64,000 nt of DNA from Alphaproteobacteria bacterium (GCA_030427145.1 JAUHWT010000003.1:217603-281602), one strand, 5' to 3'. Positions 8,917 to 19,328 are shown, numbered from the stretch's first letter. Notes: generated by a model not told the origin, from the letters alone. Translations and numbers: made by a program.

Positions 8917-9993
8917 ATGAACGCTCGCCGCCGCTTCCTCGCCGGAATGCTGGCCGCCGGCGTTATTCCCAAAACCGGCTGGGCCAGCGCGGGAATGCCC
9001 GCATGGCTCGCGGCCGCCGGAACCCCGGAAGGCGGCTTCGTGCTCTGCGGCATCACCTCCGCGCGGGAAATTGCCTTTCGCATCCCCATACCGGCCCGCG
9101 GCCACGCCGCTGCGGCACATCCCACCAAACCCCACGCCGTGGCCTTCGCTCGGCGACCTGGCACCTTCGCACTGGTGATTGACTGCGCCACAGGCGAGGT
9201 AAGATCCCGCCTTGCCTCACCACCCGAACATCATTTCTACGGCCACGGGGCCTTCTCCGCCGACGGTTCCGTTCTCTTCACGTCCGAGAATGACTACAAC
9301 TGGGCCCGCGGCATGATCGGCGTCTGGGACGCGACGGACGGTTACCGGCGCATCACGGCGATCGAGAGCGGCGGCATTGGCCCCCACGACATCAAACGGC
9401 TTCCGGGTACCGACACGCTGGTCGTGGCAAATGGCGGCATCGAAACCCATCCGGACAGCGGCCGCGCCAAACTGAACCTCGCGACCATGCAGCCCAATCT
9501 CAGCTACATCGCGGAAGGTCAGGTTACGGAAACCGTGACCCTGCCCCGCGACCTGCGCCTGAACTCCATCCGCCACCTGGCCCTGTCAAAAACCGGAACC
9601 GTCGCTTTCGGCATGCAGTGGGAAGGCGCCGGACATCCCCGCGCTCTGGTGGGCCTGCACAAACGCGGTGCCGCGCCCGTTCTCTGCACGGCCCCGGAGC
9701 ACGTAACCCGCGAAATGCAGGGCTATGTCGGCAGCATTGCAATGGACAAAGTTGGCGAGCGTATAGCCGTCACCTCACCACGCGGTGGCGTGATACAGAC
9801 CTACGACGCAACCACCGGAAATTTCGTCAGCAGCCACACACAAACCGACGCCTGCGGTATTGCGTCAAACGGCACGGGCTTCACCGTGACGGATGGAACC
9901 GGCGGCATAGCCCGCCTCGGAAACGGCTCCGACGACCGGCGCCGGGTCGATGGTCTGATGTGGGACAACCATCTCGTACCGGTCGGCACCTGA
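8917..9993 (+). CDS. DUF1513 exported protein
   Basis: A 358-residue protein. Its N-terminus NARRRFLAGMLAAG resembles a twin-arginine (Tat) signal, so it may be exported folded, perhaps with a cofactor. The rest has recurring blocks of the kind seen in beta-propellers (GHGAFSADGSVLFTSEND, GIGPHDIKRLPGTDTLVVAN). This matches the DUF1513 family found with imelysins. The ATG at 8917 follows the previous stop by one base. It is the last gene of the iron-type operon; the molecular function is not known. Confidence 0.85.
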   Translation: MNARRRFLAGMLAAGVIPKTGWASAGMPAWLAAAGTPEGGFVLCGITSAREIAFRIPIPARGHAAAAHPTKPHAVAFARRPGTFALVIDCATGEVRSRLASPPEHHFYGHGAFSADGSVLFTSENDYNWARGMIGVWDATDGYRRITAIESGGIGPHDIKRLPGTDTLVVANGGIETHPDSGRAKLNLATMQPNLSYIAEGQVTETVTLPRDLRLNSIRHLALSKTGTVAFGMQWEGAGHPRALVGLHKRGAAPVLCTAPEHVTREMQGYVGSIAMDKVGERIAVTSPRGGVIQTYDATTGNFVSSHTQTDACGIASNGTGFTVTDGTGGIARLGNGSDDRRRVDGLMWDNHLVPVGT

Positions 9994-10107
9994 GCCTTAC
10001 ACGCCACTGACCGCTCCATGAGCGTCACTGCGCAACCGCATCAAACTTTGAGGAAAAACCGAACGTGGCCCCCGAGGGGGAAGATATCCATCCATGTTCT
10101 GATAAAT

Positions 10108-10182
10108 TGGAGCGGGCGATGAGATTCGAACTCACGACCCTAACCTTGGCAAGGTTATGCTCTACCCCTGAGCTACGCCCGC
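10108..10182 (-). tRNA. tRNA-Gly(GCC)
   Basis: The minus strand gives acceptor GCGGGCG pairing with CGCCCGC, D arm AGCTCAGGGGTAGAGC, anticodon loop TTGCCAA (anticodon GCC) on a stem AACC/GGTT, and T arm GTGAGTTCGAATCTCAT. The 3' CCA is encoded at 10108-10110. Length is 75 bases with CCA. Confidence 0.96.
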
Positions 10183-10473
10183 ATCCGTGAGGCGGTGTAT
10201 AGCCAAAAGCGTTTGAGGGTGACAAGGGGCAAAACGACGCTTCCGCAAAAATAATTTCACAGTTGTTCGAAGCGGTCACCGCACCGGGAATTCCCGCCCC
10301 GAACCGTGCCGATTCATTGACAGCCCAACCCTGTCACGGCACCATGTCAGCGCAGCAAAAACCATAAGCCCGTGCAAATACCTGGCAAAAAATTACCCCG
10401 CCATTAATCAATAATTATGCTGCGGCGGTTTGTAGTTCAGACAGTTAACGGTGAATTTTGTTGAAAGTGTGCG
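10183..10473. other. Non-coding stretch upstream of the GGDEF-EAL gene
   Basis: About 290 bases with no credible gene. It is mixed in composition, with AT-rich patches (AAAAATTACC, AATCAATAATTATG) near 10385-10420 that probably hold the promoter of the downstream signalling gene. I see no RNA gene or clear operator. Confidence 0.5.
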
Positions 10474-12198
10474 ATGAGTGTTCTCAATCCAGACGGCCGG
10501 CCGGAGATGTCGCTGCTGAGACTTGCGGTAGCGCGGCTGGGGATTTCCGCAATGGGGGTCTATATTCTGGAAGATGACGGCGCGCGATTATGGACCTCCA
10601 CCGCTGACTTCTCGCTCAACCAGTCCCGGTTTTCCCGAAATGACCATCAGGGCTGGACGGAACTGCCCAAACCCCTGCGCCATGCCCTTGCGACCACCGG
10701 TGCCAGCCGACTCACCACGGTCCAGACCGGCATCCACTGCGAATTCATTACGCTCATGCCGATCTGGCGAAACAACGCGCCCATCGGTTTTATCCTGATG
10801 ATCGACCCCCGACGCCGCTGGCTCGGCCCCCGCGCGGCCCAGGGAATGCAGGACACGGCACAGCTCTTTGCCTCGCTGATCGCCCATGCCCGCCCCGATT
10901 CCGTCGCCCCGAAAGAGGCGCGTGACGACTCGACCGTAGCCATCCCCGACGACACCCTGCGCAACAGCGTCACGCGAATGGTTCAGTTCGCCCATCTGGA
11001 TGCGATGGAGATCATCAACTCCTCCATTCTTCTGATCGACATCGACCGATTTCACGAGATCAACGAGGCCCTTGGTGCCGCAGCCGGCGACACGCTCCTC
11101 GCCGCAACCGGCAGCCGCCTTCGCGACATCCTCGGCCCGGGTGATCGCATGATCCGCCTCGAATCGGACCGCTTCCTGGTCATCACACCGCGCCCGGCCC
11201 CCGAGCTTCCCGATTTTGCCGGAATGCTGATCGACTGCGTCTCTGAAGCACACAGCATCGATGGCCGCGACGTCTCCCTCCAGGCCACCATGAGCCTTGT
11301 CCCCGCGCTCGACGGCGACAACACCGCGGCCAGCATGTTCCTCCACGCGGAACTCGCCCTGCGCCGTGGCAAACGCGAGGGCGGCAACCGCATCGTCATG
11401 CATGACCCCCGGCTCGATGCGGCTCTTCAGGACAACAGCCGTCTCAAACTTGATCTTGCCGAAGCCATGGAAAACGATGGCCTGCAAATCGTGTATCAGC
11501 CCTATTTCGACCTCGCCGGTGATTCCGTCTCCGGATATGAGGCGCTGATGCGCTGGACCCACCCCGAGCGCGGCAACATGCAGCCCTCCCAGTTCATCGG
11601 CCTGGCCGAGGCTTCCGGCCTGATCCTGCCACTGGGCGCCTGGTCGCTGAACCGCGCCCTCTCCGACGCCGCGGGCTGGGACGGTGATTTCCGGCTCTCG
11701 GTCAACATCTCCGCGCTTCAGTTCCACCAGCCGGAATTCGTCGACCAGGTTGACGCGGCCCTTGCCCGAAGCGGCTTCCCGGCGGAACGCCTGGAACTGG
11801 AACTCACTGAGACCGTACTGCTCAATGAGGAGCCGGGAACCGTCCGCCGCATCAAAAGCCTCATCGACCGGGGCATCCAGATCGCCCTCGATGATTTCGG
11901 TACGGGCTACAGCGCGCTGTCCTACCTCTCGCGCATTCCCCATCACCGCATCAAACTCGACCGAAGTTTTGTCCAGGACCTCGAAAACCCGGCCACGGCG
12001 GAGCTCATCCGCGCCATCATCCAGTCCGCCCGCGCACAGGGCATAAAGGTCACGGCCGAAGGCATCGAAACCGACAAGCAACTCCGTCAGGTTCGCGAAT
12101 TCGGTTTCACCCACGCCCAGGGTTTTCTGATCGGCCGCCCCGTCGATCAGCCGATGGAGGTTGCGGATACGGGCGGTCCCAGCGCGATTTCCGTCTGA
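10474..12198 (+). CDS. GAF-GGDEF(degenerate)-EAL cyclic-di-GMP phosphodiesterase
   Basis: A 574-residue soluble signalling protein. The N-terminal ~150 residues look like a GAF-type sensor. A GGDEF domain follows at about 175-310, in which the active-site loop reads ESDRF (230-234), so cyclase activity is unlikely. The C-terminal EAL domain (about 325-565) is complete: YEALMRW (E356), NIS, ELTE, DDFGTGYS, K in IKLDRSF, and EGIE. It should therefore hydrolyse c-di-GMP, possibly with allosteric control by the inactive GGDEF domain. It stands alone between tRNA-Gly and the P450 gene, with no visible transmembrane helix. Confidence 0.9.
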   Translation: MSVLNPDGRPEMSLLRLAVARLGISAMGVYILEDDGARLWTSTADFSLNQSRFSRNDHQGWTELPKPLRHALATTGASRLTTVQTGIHCEFITLMPIWRNNAPIGFILMIDPRRRWLGPRAAQGMQDTAQLFASLIAHARPDSVAPKEARDDSTVAIPDDTLRNSVTRMVQFAHLDAMEIINSSILLIDIDRFHEINEALGAAAGDTLLAATGSRLRDILGPGDRMIRLESDRFLVITPRPAPELPDFAGMLIDCVSEAHSIDGRDVSLQATMSLVPALDGDNTAASMFLHAELALRRGKREGGNRIVMHDPRLDAALQDNSRLKLDLAEAMENDGLQIVYQPYFDLAGDSVSGYEALMRWTHPERGNMQPSQFIGLAEASGLILPLGAWSLNRALSDAAGWDGDFRLSVNISALQFHQPEFVDQVDAALARSGFPAERLELELTETVLLNEEPGTVRRIKSLIDRGIQIALDDFGTGYSALSYLSRIPHHRIKLDRSFVQDLENPATAELIRAIIQSARAQGIKVTAEGIETDKQLRQVREFGFTHAQGFLIGRPVDQPMEVADTGGPSAISV

Positions 12199-12264
12199 CG
12201 CCCTCTTACCAAACCACTCCCGCGATGATATTGCCCCTCACTGTCACGACAGAACGGGGGCGGC

Positions 12265-13485
12265 ATGCAGGAACTCTCACAGGATCAGCGGGATCCGGAT
12301 TTCGTCCAGAACCCATATCCCTTCTATGAACGCGCCCGCGCCTGCGGTGATCTGTTCCACTGGACGGAATACGGATTCCCCTGTGCCGCAGGTCATGCTG
12401 CCGTCAACGCCATCCTGCGCGACCGCCGGTTTGGGCGGGAACCGGCGGAGGACCAGAAACCGCAACGTCCCGCCCACCTGAAAAACTTCTATGCGGTCGA
12501 CGAGCTTTCCATGCTCGACCGCGAGCCGCCCGTCCATACGCGGCTGCGCTCACTCGTCCTGCGGGCCTTCACCTCACGCCGCATCGCGGGCCTTACAGGC
12601 GACATCGAGGACATCACGATTAACCTTCTCGACCGGATGGACGGCGACAGCGTGGACCTCCTGTCCTGCTTTGCCGAACGTCTGCCCGTCGAGGTGATAG
12701 CGAGGCTGCTCGGCGTACCGGGCGAGATGTCGGATCAGCTTCTTAAATGGTCCCACGACATGGTTGCCATGTACCAGGTGCGCCGCGACCGGGAGATTGA
12801 GGACCGCGCCGACCAGGCCGCCGCTGAGTTCACCGCATTTCTCAGGGATTACGTGGAGCTGCGTCGCAGATCCCCGTCCGATGACCTTATCTCCGAACTC
12901 ATCACTGCCGAATCGGAGGGTTCCAAACTCACCACGCTCGAACTCATCGCCACCTGCATCCTGCTCCTGAACGCGGGCCACGAGGCAACTGTTCACGTCA
13001 TTGGCAACGGCCTGACCTCCATCTTCGGCGAAGGCCTCAATCCCGGCGATCTATTTGCCAGCGAAGACCGCACGACCCAAACCGTAGAGGAAATGATCCG
13101 CCACGACCCGCCCCTGCACCTCTTCACCCGCATGGCGAAGGACGACGTCGAGATCTTCGGTCACAGGTTCCGGCGCGGCGACACCGTTGGATGCCTCCTG
13201 GCCGCGGCAAACCGTGACCCTGCCGTATTTGAGGATCCCGACCGCTTCAATCCTGACCGGCCCAACGCCGCGGCCAACCTGTCCTTCGGCGCAGGCATAC
13301 ATTTCTGCATCGGTGCCCCCTTGGCCCGCCGCGAACTCATTGTCGCTCTGCCGCTGCTATTTGGCCGCTTTCCGGACCTGAAACCAACCAGTCCACCGGA
13401 CTTCGCCGACCGCTATCACTTCCGCGGCCTGACCACGATGCCCGTCACATTGATCCCAGGCACCTCACGCGCTACACGGCCCTAA
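12265..13485 (+). CDS. Cytochrome P450
   Basis: A 406-residue bacterial class I-type P450. It has the I-helix motif AGHEAT, the K-helix ExxR as EMIRHDPP, and the haem-ligand loop FGAGIHFCIGAPLAR with C348 as the axial cysteine. No ferredoxin or reductase gene is adjacent, so electrons must come from elsewhere in the genome. It reads in the same direction as mazG, 30 bases upstream. The substrate cannot be read from the sequence. The start follows GGGGGCGGC weakly and is taken as the first ATG. Confidence 0.93.
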   Translation: MQELSQDQRDPDFVQNPYPFYERARACGDLFHWTEYGFPCAAGHAAVNAILRDRRFGREPAEDQKPQRPAHLKNFYAVDELSMLDREPPVHTRLRSLVLRAFTSRRIAGLTGDIEDITINLLDRMDGDSVDLLSCFAERLPVEVIARLLGVPGEMSDQLLKWSHDMVAMYQVRRDREIEDRADQAAAEFTAFLRDYVELRRRSPSDDLISELITAESEGSKLTTLELIATCILLLNAGHEATVHVIGNGLTSIFGEGLNPGDLFASEDRTTQTVEEMIRHDPPLHLFTRMAKDDVEIFGHRFRRGDTVGCLLAAANRDPAVFEDPDRFNPDRPNAAANLSFGAGIHFCIGAPLARRELIVALPLLFGRFPDLKPTSPPDFADRYHFRGLTTMPVTLIPGTSRATRP

Positions 13486-13515
13486 CGGGAACAGCATCAG
13501 GACGGGGCGCAGAGC

Positions 13516-14367
13516 GTGAACGAAAATTCCGGCAAAACCGCCTCGGACGCTCTGGTCCGCGACCCCGAAGGCGGCATTCCGCGTCTTCTGGAAATTATGG
13601 CCCGGCTCCGTGAGCCGGAGACCGGCTGTCCCTGGGACATTGTCCAGACCTACGAGACCATCGCCCCCTACACCATCGAGGAGGCCTACGAGGTCGCCGA
13701 CGCCATTGAGCGTGCGGCCTTCGACGAGCTGCGCTCGGAACTGGGCGATCTGCTCCTTCAGGTGGTCTACCACAGTCGCATGGCGGAAGAGGAAAACCGC
13801 TTCACCTTTGCCGATGTGGTGCGGGACATCTCGGACAAAATGCTCCGCCGCCATCCACACGTGTTTGGCGATGACAGCCGCGACAAGTCACCGGAACAAC
13901 AGGTCGCGGACTGGGAAAAGATCAAGGCGGCCGAACGTGCCGAAAAACCGGAAACCGCCAGTGTCCTCGACGGCGTTGCCGCGGGGCTGCCTGCGCTGAC
14001 CCGCGCCGTCAAACTTCAGAACCGTGCCGCACGTGTTGGATTCGACTGGCCCAATGCCACCTCCGTCCTCGACAAAATTTCTGAGGAAACGGAAGAACTC
14101 GTTGCCGAGATGAACGGTGGCAACGTGGACAAAATTACCGAGGAATATGGCGATCTGATGTTCGTGATGGCGAACCTTGCCCGCCACCTGAAAATCGACC
14201 CGGAGGCCGCTCTACGAGCCGCCAATGCCAAGTTCACCCGGCGCTTCGGCGCGGTGGAGACAGCCCTGGCGTCACAGGGCCGCACACCGGATCAAAGCAC
14301 TCTTGAGGAAATGGACGCCCTCTGGGACGCCGCAAAACTTGCCGAGCGCGTCTCAGAAAAGAGCTGA
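13516..14367 (+). CDS. mazG: Nucleoside triphosphate pyrophosphohydrolase MazG
   Basis: Hydrolyses (d)NTPs to NMPs and pyrophosphate; it is a house-cleaning enzyme and affects the stringent response in some bacteria. At 283 residues it has the usual two MazG domains. The first contains CPWD and TIEEAYEVADAIE with the EExxE metal ligands, the second EETEELVAEM. Translation starts at GTG (13516) after GGGGCGCAGAGC. The last 15 bases overlap the convergent sulfotransferase gene. Confidence 0.95.
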   Translation: MNENSGKTASDALVRDPEGGIPRLLEIMARLREPETGCPWDIVQTYETIAPYTIEEAYEVADAIERAAFDELRSELGDLLLQVVYHSRMAEEENRFTFADVVRDISDKMLRRHPHVFGDDSRDKSPEQQVADWEKIKAAERAEKPETASVLDGVAAGLPALTRAVKLQNRAARVGFDWPNATSVLDKISEETEELVAEMNGGNVDKITEEYGDLMFVMANLARHLKIDPEAALRAANAKFTRRFGAVETALASQGRTPDQSTLEEMDALWDAAKLAERVSEKS

Positions 14368-15090
14368 CAGAATCAGCAGCAGAACCAGCGCTCCGGCCCC
14401 AAGAGCCGCGAGAATCTTATAGGCGCGTTTTTTGCTGTTACGCACCGACCGCATCAGGTTGGCCCGCTCGTTGACGTTCGGGAATTCCTTCTCCGGCACC
14501 TCAACGCCCAGAAACTCGCAAAGCGGCTCCCAACCCTGATCGACGGAAAACACAAGCAGGCGCTCGGGCGGGATCGCGGCCTTCACTTCCTCGATATGGT
14601 TCTCGTACCGCGCCTTTGCCTTTTCGCGGTCCTCCATCGTGCCCCGCAGGAACCGCTGCCAGATGAGCTTGCGCGCCATCTCGCCAAACCGCCGCTCCTT
14701 GGAGGTGAAGATTTCCAGCACCTTGTACTGCCAGGTGTTCTGAGTGAAATAGATTGTGTCCATCGTGCTGTCGTACCAAGCATCGGCCCCGCGTGGATGC
14801 AGGGTCAGCAGCACCTTCGCATCCGGATAGGCCTCAGCCAGTTCCTTCCAGACGCAGCAGGCAGGATTGTCGAGCGCCGCCGAGTAATTCTTGAAGACCT
14901 TCTCCCAGTCATGCTGGGTCCCCGGCTCGGAATTCGCAACCTGCCGCCAAAACTCGACATGGTCGCGGTTGGCCGGGTTCTGGAGCAGTTCAACCATATG
15001 ATAACAGGGAAACCCGAGCTCGTTGAGCGCGGCATAGGTCGACATTGTCCCCGTACGGCCAAACCCCGCACCGATTACTTTGAGTGTCAC
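14353..15090 (-). CDS. P-loop sulfotransferase-family protein with C-terminal membrane anchor
   Basis: A 245-residue protein. It begins with KVIGAGFGRTGTMS, the 5'-phosphosulfate-binding P-loop of the sulfotransferase family, and later has the tyrosine-rich DTIYFTQNTWQYK segment. The final ~20 residues (ALGAGALVLLLILSALF) form a membrane helix, so the enzyme is probably tail-anchored with its catalytic domain in the cytoplasm. The GTG at 15088-15090 is chosen because CGGAG lies 8 bases upstream; a longer frame to 15123 exists. Acceptor unknown. It converges with mazG, overlapping by 15 bases. Confidence 0.75.
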   Translation of the reverse strand: MTLKVIGAGFGRTGTMSTYAALNELGFPCYHMVELLQNPANRDHVEFWRQVANSEPGTQHDWEKVFKNYSAALDNPACCVWKELAEAYPDAKVLLTLHPRGADAWYDSTMDTIYFTQNTWQYKVLEIFTSKERRFGEMARKLIWQRFLRGTMEDREKAKARYENHIEEVKAAIPPERLLVFSVDQGWEPLCEFLGVEVPEKEFPNVNERANLMRSVRNSKKRAYKILAALGAGALVLLLILSALF

Positions 15091-15422
15091 AGTATAACTC
15101 CGATCAGCTTTTCGAATCCCCAAACAACGTTACAGCCCTTATCCCCCCGTGGTCCACGATTGGAAACAAACATGCTAAACGCGCCTCAAATACGCACAAA
15201 ATCACCAACTGTTTTTGTCGCCATTACCCGCAAAATCTTTGGGCAATTGCGCGTCAAACGGGCGGTCCGGCCCAATTAATTGCAATGGCACAACTTTAAC
15301 GCTCACAGCACCCCCGGTCAGTCGCAGTATGTCCGTGAATCAGGTAGTATGAAACTGAAGCCCAAAAATATGTGATGCACAGCACCGACAGCGTCTTTTC
15401 CGCATTTTCGGAGGTATCTACG
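15091..15422. other. Divergent promoter region, sulfotransferase / PHB depolymerase
   Basis: About 330 bases between divergent genes. AT-rich patches and a small palindrome CAATTAATTG (near 15272-15281) are visible. The region presumably holds both promoters; no RNA gene is seen. Confidence 0.5.
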
Positions 15423-16436
15423 ATGAAAAACCCGCTGCACCCGGCGATTCTGTCCCTGTTTGTCAGCGGCATCGCAACCGCTGAACCCCTGCCGAATCTC
15501 AATCTCGAACCAGGCACGACCACGGTATCCGGCCTGTCCAGCGGCGCATTCATGGCCGTTCAGCTTCAGGTCGCCTTTTCCGGCACGATCTCCGGGGCCG
15601 GCATCGTCGCCGGCGGCCCCTATGACTGCGCGGCCGGCGCGGTCTGGCGCGCGCTCTTTGTCTGCATGGATCCGTTTCTCATTGAACCCGACGCCGGGGC
15701 CTCGGTTGCGATGATCCAGGTCATGGCCGCGGAAGACCTCATTGATCCCATCGACGGCATCACCCCCGATCGGCTTTACCTGTTCCACGGTCAGGCCGAT
15801 GATACTGTCGCACGCGTCACCATGGATACGCTGAGCCAAACCTACACGCTGCTCGGTGTCAGCCCCGATGACATGGCCTATGTCACCTCAATCGACGCGG
15901 GACATGGCTTTGTGACCGAACGCGGCCCCGTGCCCTGCAATGAAACCCGTCCCGATTTTCTCATCGACTGTGACTTCGACCAGGCGGGTGATATCCTCAA
16001 TCAACTCTACGCCGACCTCCAACAACCCGTTGAACCAGGGGACGAAGGTTTCGTCACCTTCGACCAGTCGGGCTACACGGAAAACGCGCCAGGCATGGAT
16101 GACACCGCATTTGCCTACATTCCCGAGAACTGCGCGGAGGGCGAAACCTGTCGCCTGCATATTGCCCTCCACGGTTGCAAACAGGGGCGCGAGACCATCG
16201 GTGAGGACTATGCCCGGCTCACAGGCTACAACCGATGGGCCGAAGCCAACGGCATCGTGATCCTGTACCCGCAGGCCATCAAAATCCCGTCGCCCTGGTT
16301 CAACCCGTTTGGCGGCAACCCCAACGGCTGCTGGGACTGGTGGGGCTATTCCGGCCGCGACCATCTCAGCAAATCCGCACCGCAACTCGCCGCCATTGCC
16401 AACATGGCCACCGCCCTCGGCGCACCACTCGATTAG
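15423..16436 (+). CDS. Secreted PHB depolymerase-family esterase
   Basis: A 337-residue exported alpha/beta hydrolase. After a signal peptide (about 20 residues ending SGIATA) comes the lipase box GLSSGAF (G37-L38-S39-S40-G41, nucleophile S39). Further on are an LFHGQADDTV segment with the likely catalytic Asp, AGHGF, and the conserved LHGCKQ oxyanion region near the C-terminal third. This order is typical of extracellular poly(3-hydroxybutyrate) depolymerase-like esterases. The ATG at 15423 has GGAGGTAT in front and is chosen over an upstream ATG at 15372. Several cysteines suggest periplasmic or extracellular disulfides. Substrate could be short-chain PHA or another ester. Confidence 0.85.
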   Translation: MKNPLHPAILSLFVSGIATAEPLPNLNLEPGTTTVSGLSSGAFMAVQLQVAFSGTISGAGIVAGGPYDCAAGAVWRALFVCMDPFLIEPDAGASVAMIQVMAAEDLIDPIDGITPDRLYLFHGQADDTVARVTMDTLSQTYTLLGVSPDDMAYVTSIDAGHGFVTERGPVPCNETRPDFLIDCDFDQAGDILNQLYADLQQPVEPGDEGFVTFDQSGYTENAPGMDDTAFAYIPENCAEGETCRLHIALHGCKQGRETIGEDYARLTGYNRWAEANGIVILYPQAIKIPSPWFNPFGGNPNGCWDWWGYSGRDHLSKSAPQLAAIANMATALGAPLD

Positions 16437-16439
16437 GGA

Positions 16440-19328
16440 TCAGCCGCAGCTGCCGGTATAGCCGCAGGCCGTGCAGAAATCGCATCCGTCCCGCCGGATC
16501 ACCGCCGCATGGCCACATTCGGGGCACGTCCGTCCGGCCACGATCCCCAAGGGCGCCGTGCCTACGGCGGGCGCCTCTTCCGGCACCGGCGCATCGCTCC
16601 AGATGGTCGAACTGCCTGACACGGGAAACCCATCGCTGTCAAGAAGCCCAAGCATCGCATAGCGGTGGATCAACAACCGCGCCACATAGGCGATCGTCGA
16701 CGGCTGAACCGACTGCTTCGCACTCCCCGGCTGGCGCGCAAAGAAATCCCCCTGCGCCTCCGGCAGATCCTTCAGACCACGCAGTTTCTTCCCGATCCAG
16801 GCCGGATCGATCACGCGCATGTCGAGGCTCAAACTCTTGGTCAGTCCGTTGAACTCCAACGGATACGCCCCGGACAGCCACACGCTGAACGGACGCTTCG
16901 TGCCATCCGGCAGCAGACATTCCTTCACGAACATTGCGAAATCATCGCCCGTGGTCGGGTTGAGAATATCCACCGTCCAGCTCAGCGTGCCCTCAACTCC
17001 CGATTTGGGCTCCTTGCGCGAGAACAGCGCATTCACCAGCGGCGTTTCGGCCTCCTCGTCGTCGAAAACCCCAAGGCTCTCGCACCGGAATTTTACCACT
17101 TTGGCAAAGGCACTCACGTTCCCCGCAACCGGTACGAGATTACCCTCCGGCGGCATCGGCATGTGGTATGGCGCGCCTGGGGTTTTCTCGAGGCTTTCCA
17201 GCTTCATGCGCAGCCAGTCCGAGTCCTGCGCCCGCATGTCCATGGAAAGGTTCTTCGCCAGCGCACCCAGGCCGCGCGGCGTCTGCTCGCCATTTGCCCA
17301 GACCTCAAACGGCTGGTTGCGCCCGTTCTCCACGTGCCCGACGAACACCGCAAACCGGTTCCCCGGTGCTTCCACCATATAGGTCCAGGACGGCGACCCC
17401 GCCTTCAGGCTCGGCCGGTGCGGCCAGCGCAGGGCGGCGAGAGCCACCTGCGGCGCGTCGCTCACCTGAATGCGCCGATCCTCATCGGACTGGTCGAGAT
17501 CCTCACCCGCCTTGCTCTCCACCGACAGAACCGACCCGAGCACGGTATTCGGCCGATAGGTCGTGATCCCTTTCAGCCCGCGCTTCCAGGCCTGAAGGTA
17601 CAGATCCTCGAAATCCTCAAACGGATAGTCCTCCGGGACGTTCACCGTCTTGGAAATTGCCGCGCAGATATAGGGCTGGATCGCCGCCTGCATTTCCATG
17701 TGGTCCATCGCGGAAATCTCAAGCGCGTTGCGAAACGCTTCCGGCAATTCGTCCGAATTGCCGCCCCGCGCCTTCCACAGCCGCCAGGCATGATCCTCAA
17801 CCTGATACTCGCGGGTTGTGTTGTCGGCCTCCCGCTTCTTGCGGGTGTAGTACCAGGAAAATGCCGGCTCGATGCCGTTGGAGGCGTTGTCCGCAAAGGC
17901 GAGCGAAATCGTCCCGGTCGGTGCAATCGACAGAAGGTGACTGTTGCGGATACCATATTTGCGGATGTCCGCGCGAATATCCTCCGGCAACCGCTTCGCC
18001 ATGCCAGACGCCAGATACCGCTCCGCATCGAAGAGTTTGAAAGCACCCTTCTCCTTTGCCAGCGCGACCGACGCGCGATAGGCCGCATCCCGCATGGTCC
18101 GCGTTACATCCGCCGCAAACTCCCGCGCCTCAACACTGTCGTATTTGAGCCCCATCAGGATCAGCGCATCGCCGAGCCCCGTGAACCCCAGACCCACGCG
18201 GCGCTTGTTCGCCGCCTCCGTCGCCTGCTCCGGCAGGGGCCAGACCGTCGCGGTCAACACGTTGTCGAGCATCCGGATCGCGGTCGCCACGCAATCCGCG
18301 AAGGCTTCCGCCCGGAAGACCGCATCGACGCCAAATGCGTTGTCCACAAACCGCGTTAGATTGATCGACCCGAGGCAGCAGCATCCGTAGTCAGGAATGG
18401 GGATCTCCCCGCAGGGATTGGTCGCCTCGATCCGCTCACAGTAATGCAGGTTGTTCTCGCCATTGATGCGGTCAAGGAACAACACGCCCGGCTCGGCCGC
18501 GTCATAGGTGTTGCGGGCAATGATCTGCCACAGCTCCCGCGCCCTGATCGTGGCATAAATCCACTTGCCGTCCTCACGCTGACGCGCACCGGCCCGCATC
18601 TGAGCCGGCCCTGGCTCGGCCTCATGCACGAGGTCAAAGTCCTCATCCGCGTCCACGGCGGCCATAAAGGCGTCGCTCACGCCCACGGAAATGTTGAAGT
18701 TGTTGAGCCGCCCGGCCTGGGATTTAGCGCCAACAAACTCCATGATGTCCGGGTGGTCACAGCGCAACACGCCCATCTGCGCCCCACGCCGCGACCCGGC
18801 GGATTCCACCGTGGCGCAGGACTGGTCAAACACATGCATGTAGCTGATCGGGCCCGACGCGGAACTGTCCGTGCCATGCACCCGCGCGCCCCTTGGCCGG
18901 ATCGTGGAGAAATCATAACCCACGCCACCGCCCCGGCGCATGGTTTCCGCAGCCTCCCGCAGGGCGGTGTAAATTCCAGGCTTGCCGTCGGAATTACCGG
19001 AAATCGAGTCGCCCACCGGTTGCACGAAGCAGTTGATCAGCGTGACCTCACGAATATCCGACCCCGCCGCCGAATTGATCCGCCCGCCGGGAATAAACCC
19101 GGTCTCGAGCGCGCGCAGAAACTCCGGCTCGTGTTTTGCCGGATCATCCTCGACCTTCGCCAACCCCCTGGCTACCCGCGCCCGCACGGCCCGGACCATT
19201 TCCGGGCCATCGAGATCCTTCTCCGCACCTTTCGCGTATTTCTCCCGCAGAACATCCAGACTGACCTCCTGCCAGGGCATTTCATCTGACGGGGCAACGT
19301 CGAAATTCCTGCGGTCAGGCCTGTTCAT
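16440..19328 (-). CDS. nrdJ: Class II (adenosylcobalamin-dependent) ribonucleotide reductase
   Basis: Makes deoxyribonucleotides using a B12-derived thiyl radical, so it works with or without oxygen. The 962-residue protein has the catalytic core motifs ([56 protein letters not shown]). Two TSCPD-type modules follow: one around the [17 protein letters not shown] segment, one around the [18 protein letters not shown] segment. The C-terminal zinc-ribbon-like tail has CPECG and CTACG and ends CG. It converges on the PHB depolymerase gene with a 3-base gap. A candidate NrdR box lies upstream. I saw no cobalamin riboswitch in its short leader. Confidence 0.95.
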   Translation of the reverse strand: MNRPDRRNFDVAPSDEMPWQEVSLDVLREKYAKGAEKDLDGPEMVRAVRARVARGLAKVEDDPAKHEPEFLRALETGFIPGGRINSAAGSDIREVTLINCFVQPVGDSISGNSDGKPGIYTALREAAETMRRGGGVGYDFSTIRPRGARVHGTDSSASGPISYMHVFDQSCATVESAGSRRGAQMGVLRCDHPDIMEFVGAKSQAGRLNNFNISVGVSDAFMAAVDADEDFDLVHEAEPGPAQMRAGARQREDGKWIYATIRARELWQIIARNTYDAAEPGVLFLDRINGENNLHYCERIEATNPCGEIPIPDYGCCCLGSINLTRFVDNAFGVDAVFRAEAFADCVATAIRMLDNVLTATVWPLPEQATEAANKRRVGLGFTGLGDALILMGLKYDSVEAREFAADVTRTMRDAAYRASVALAKEKGAFKLFDAERYLASGMAKRLPEDIRADIRKYGIRNSHLLSIAPTGTISLAFADNASNGIEPAFSWYYTRKKREADNTTREYQVEDHAWRLWKARGGNSDELPEAFRNALEISAMDHMEMQAAIQPYICAAISKTVNVPEDYPFEDFEDLYLQAWKRGLKGITTYRPNTVLGSVLSVESKAGEDLDQSDEDRRIQVSDAPQVALAALRWPHRPSLKAGSPSWTYMVEAPGNRFAVFVGHVENGRNQPFEVWANGEQTPRGLGALAKNLSMDMRAQDSDWLRMKLESLEKTPGAPYHMPMPPEGNLVPVAGNVSAFAKVVKFRCESLGVFDDEEAETPLVNALFSRKEPKSGVEGTLSWTVDILNPTTGDDFAMFVKECLLPDGTKRPFSVWLSGAYPLEFNGLTKSLSLDMRVIDPAWIGKKLRGLKDLPEAQGDFFARQPGSAKQSVQPSTIAYVARLLIHRYAMLGLLDSDGFPVSGSSTIWSDAPVPEEAPAVGTAPLGIVAGRTCPECGHAAVIRRDGCDFCTACGYTGSCG

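Noticed and set aside
16665..18359. 564-codon open frame antisense to nrdJ
   Set aside because: It lies wholly inside a confidently identified gene; its Arg/His/Pro-rich translation is typical of the complement of GC-rich coding DNA.
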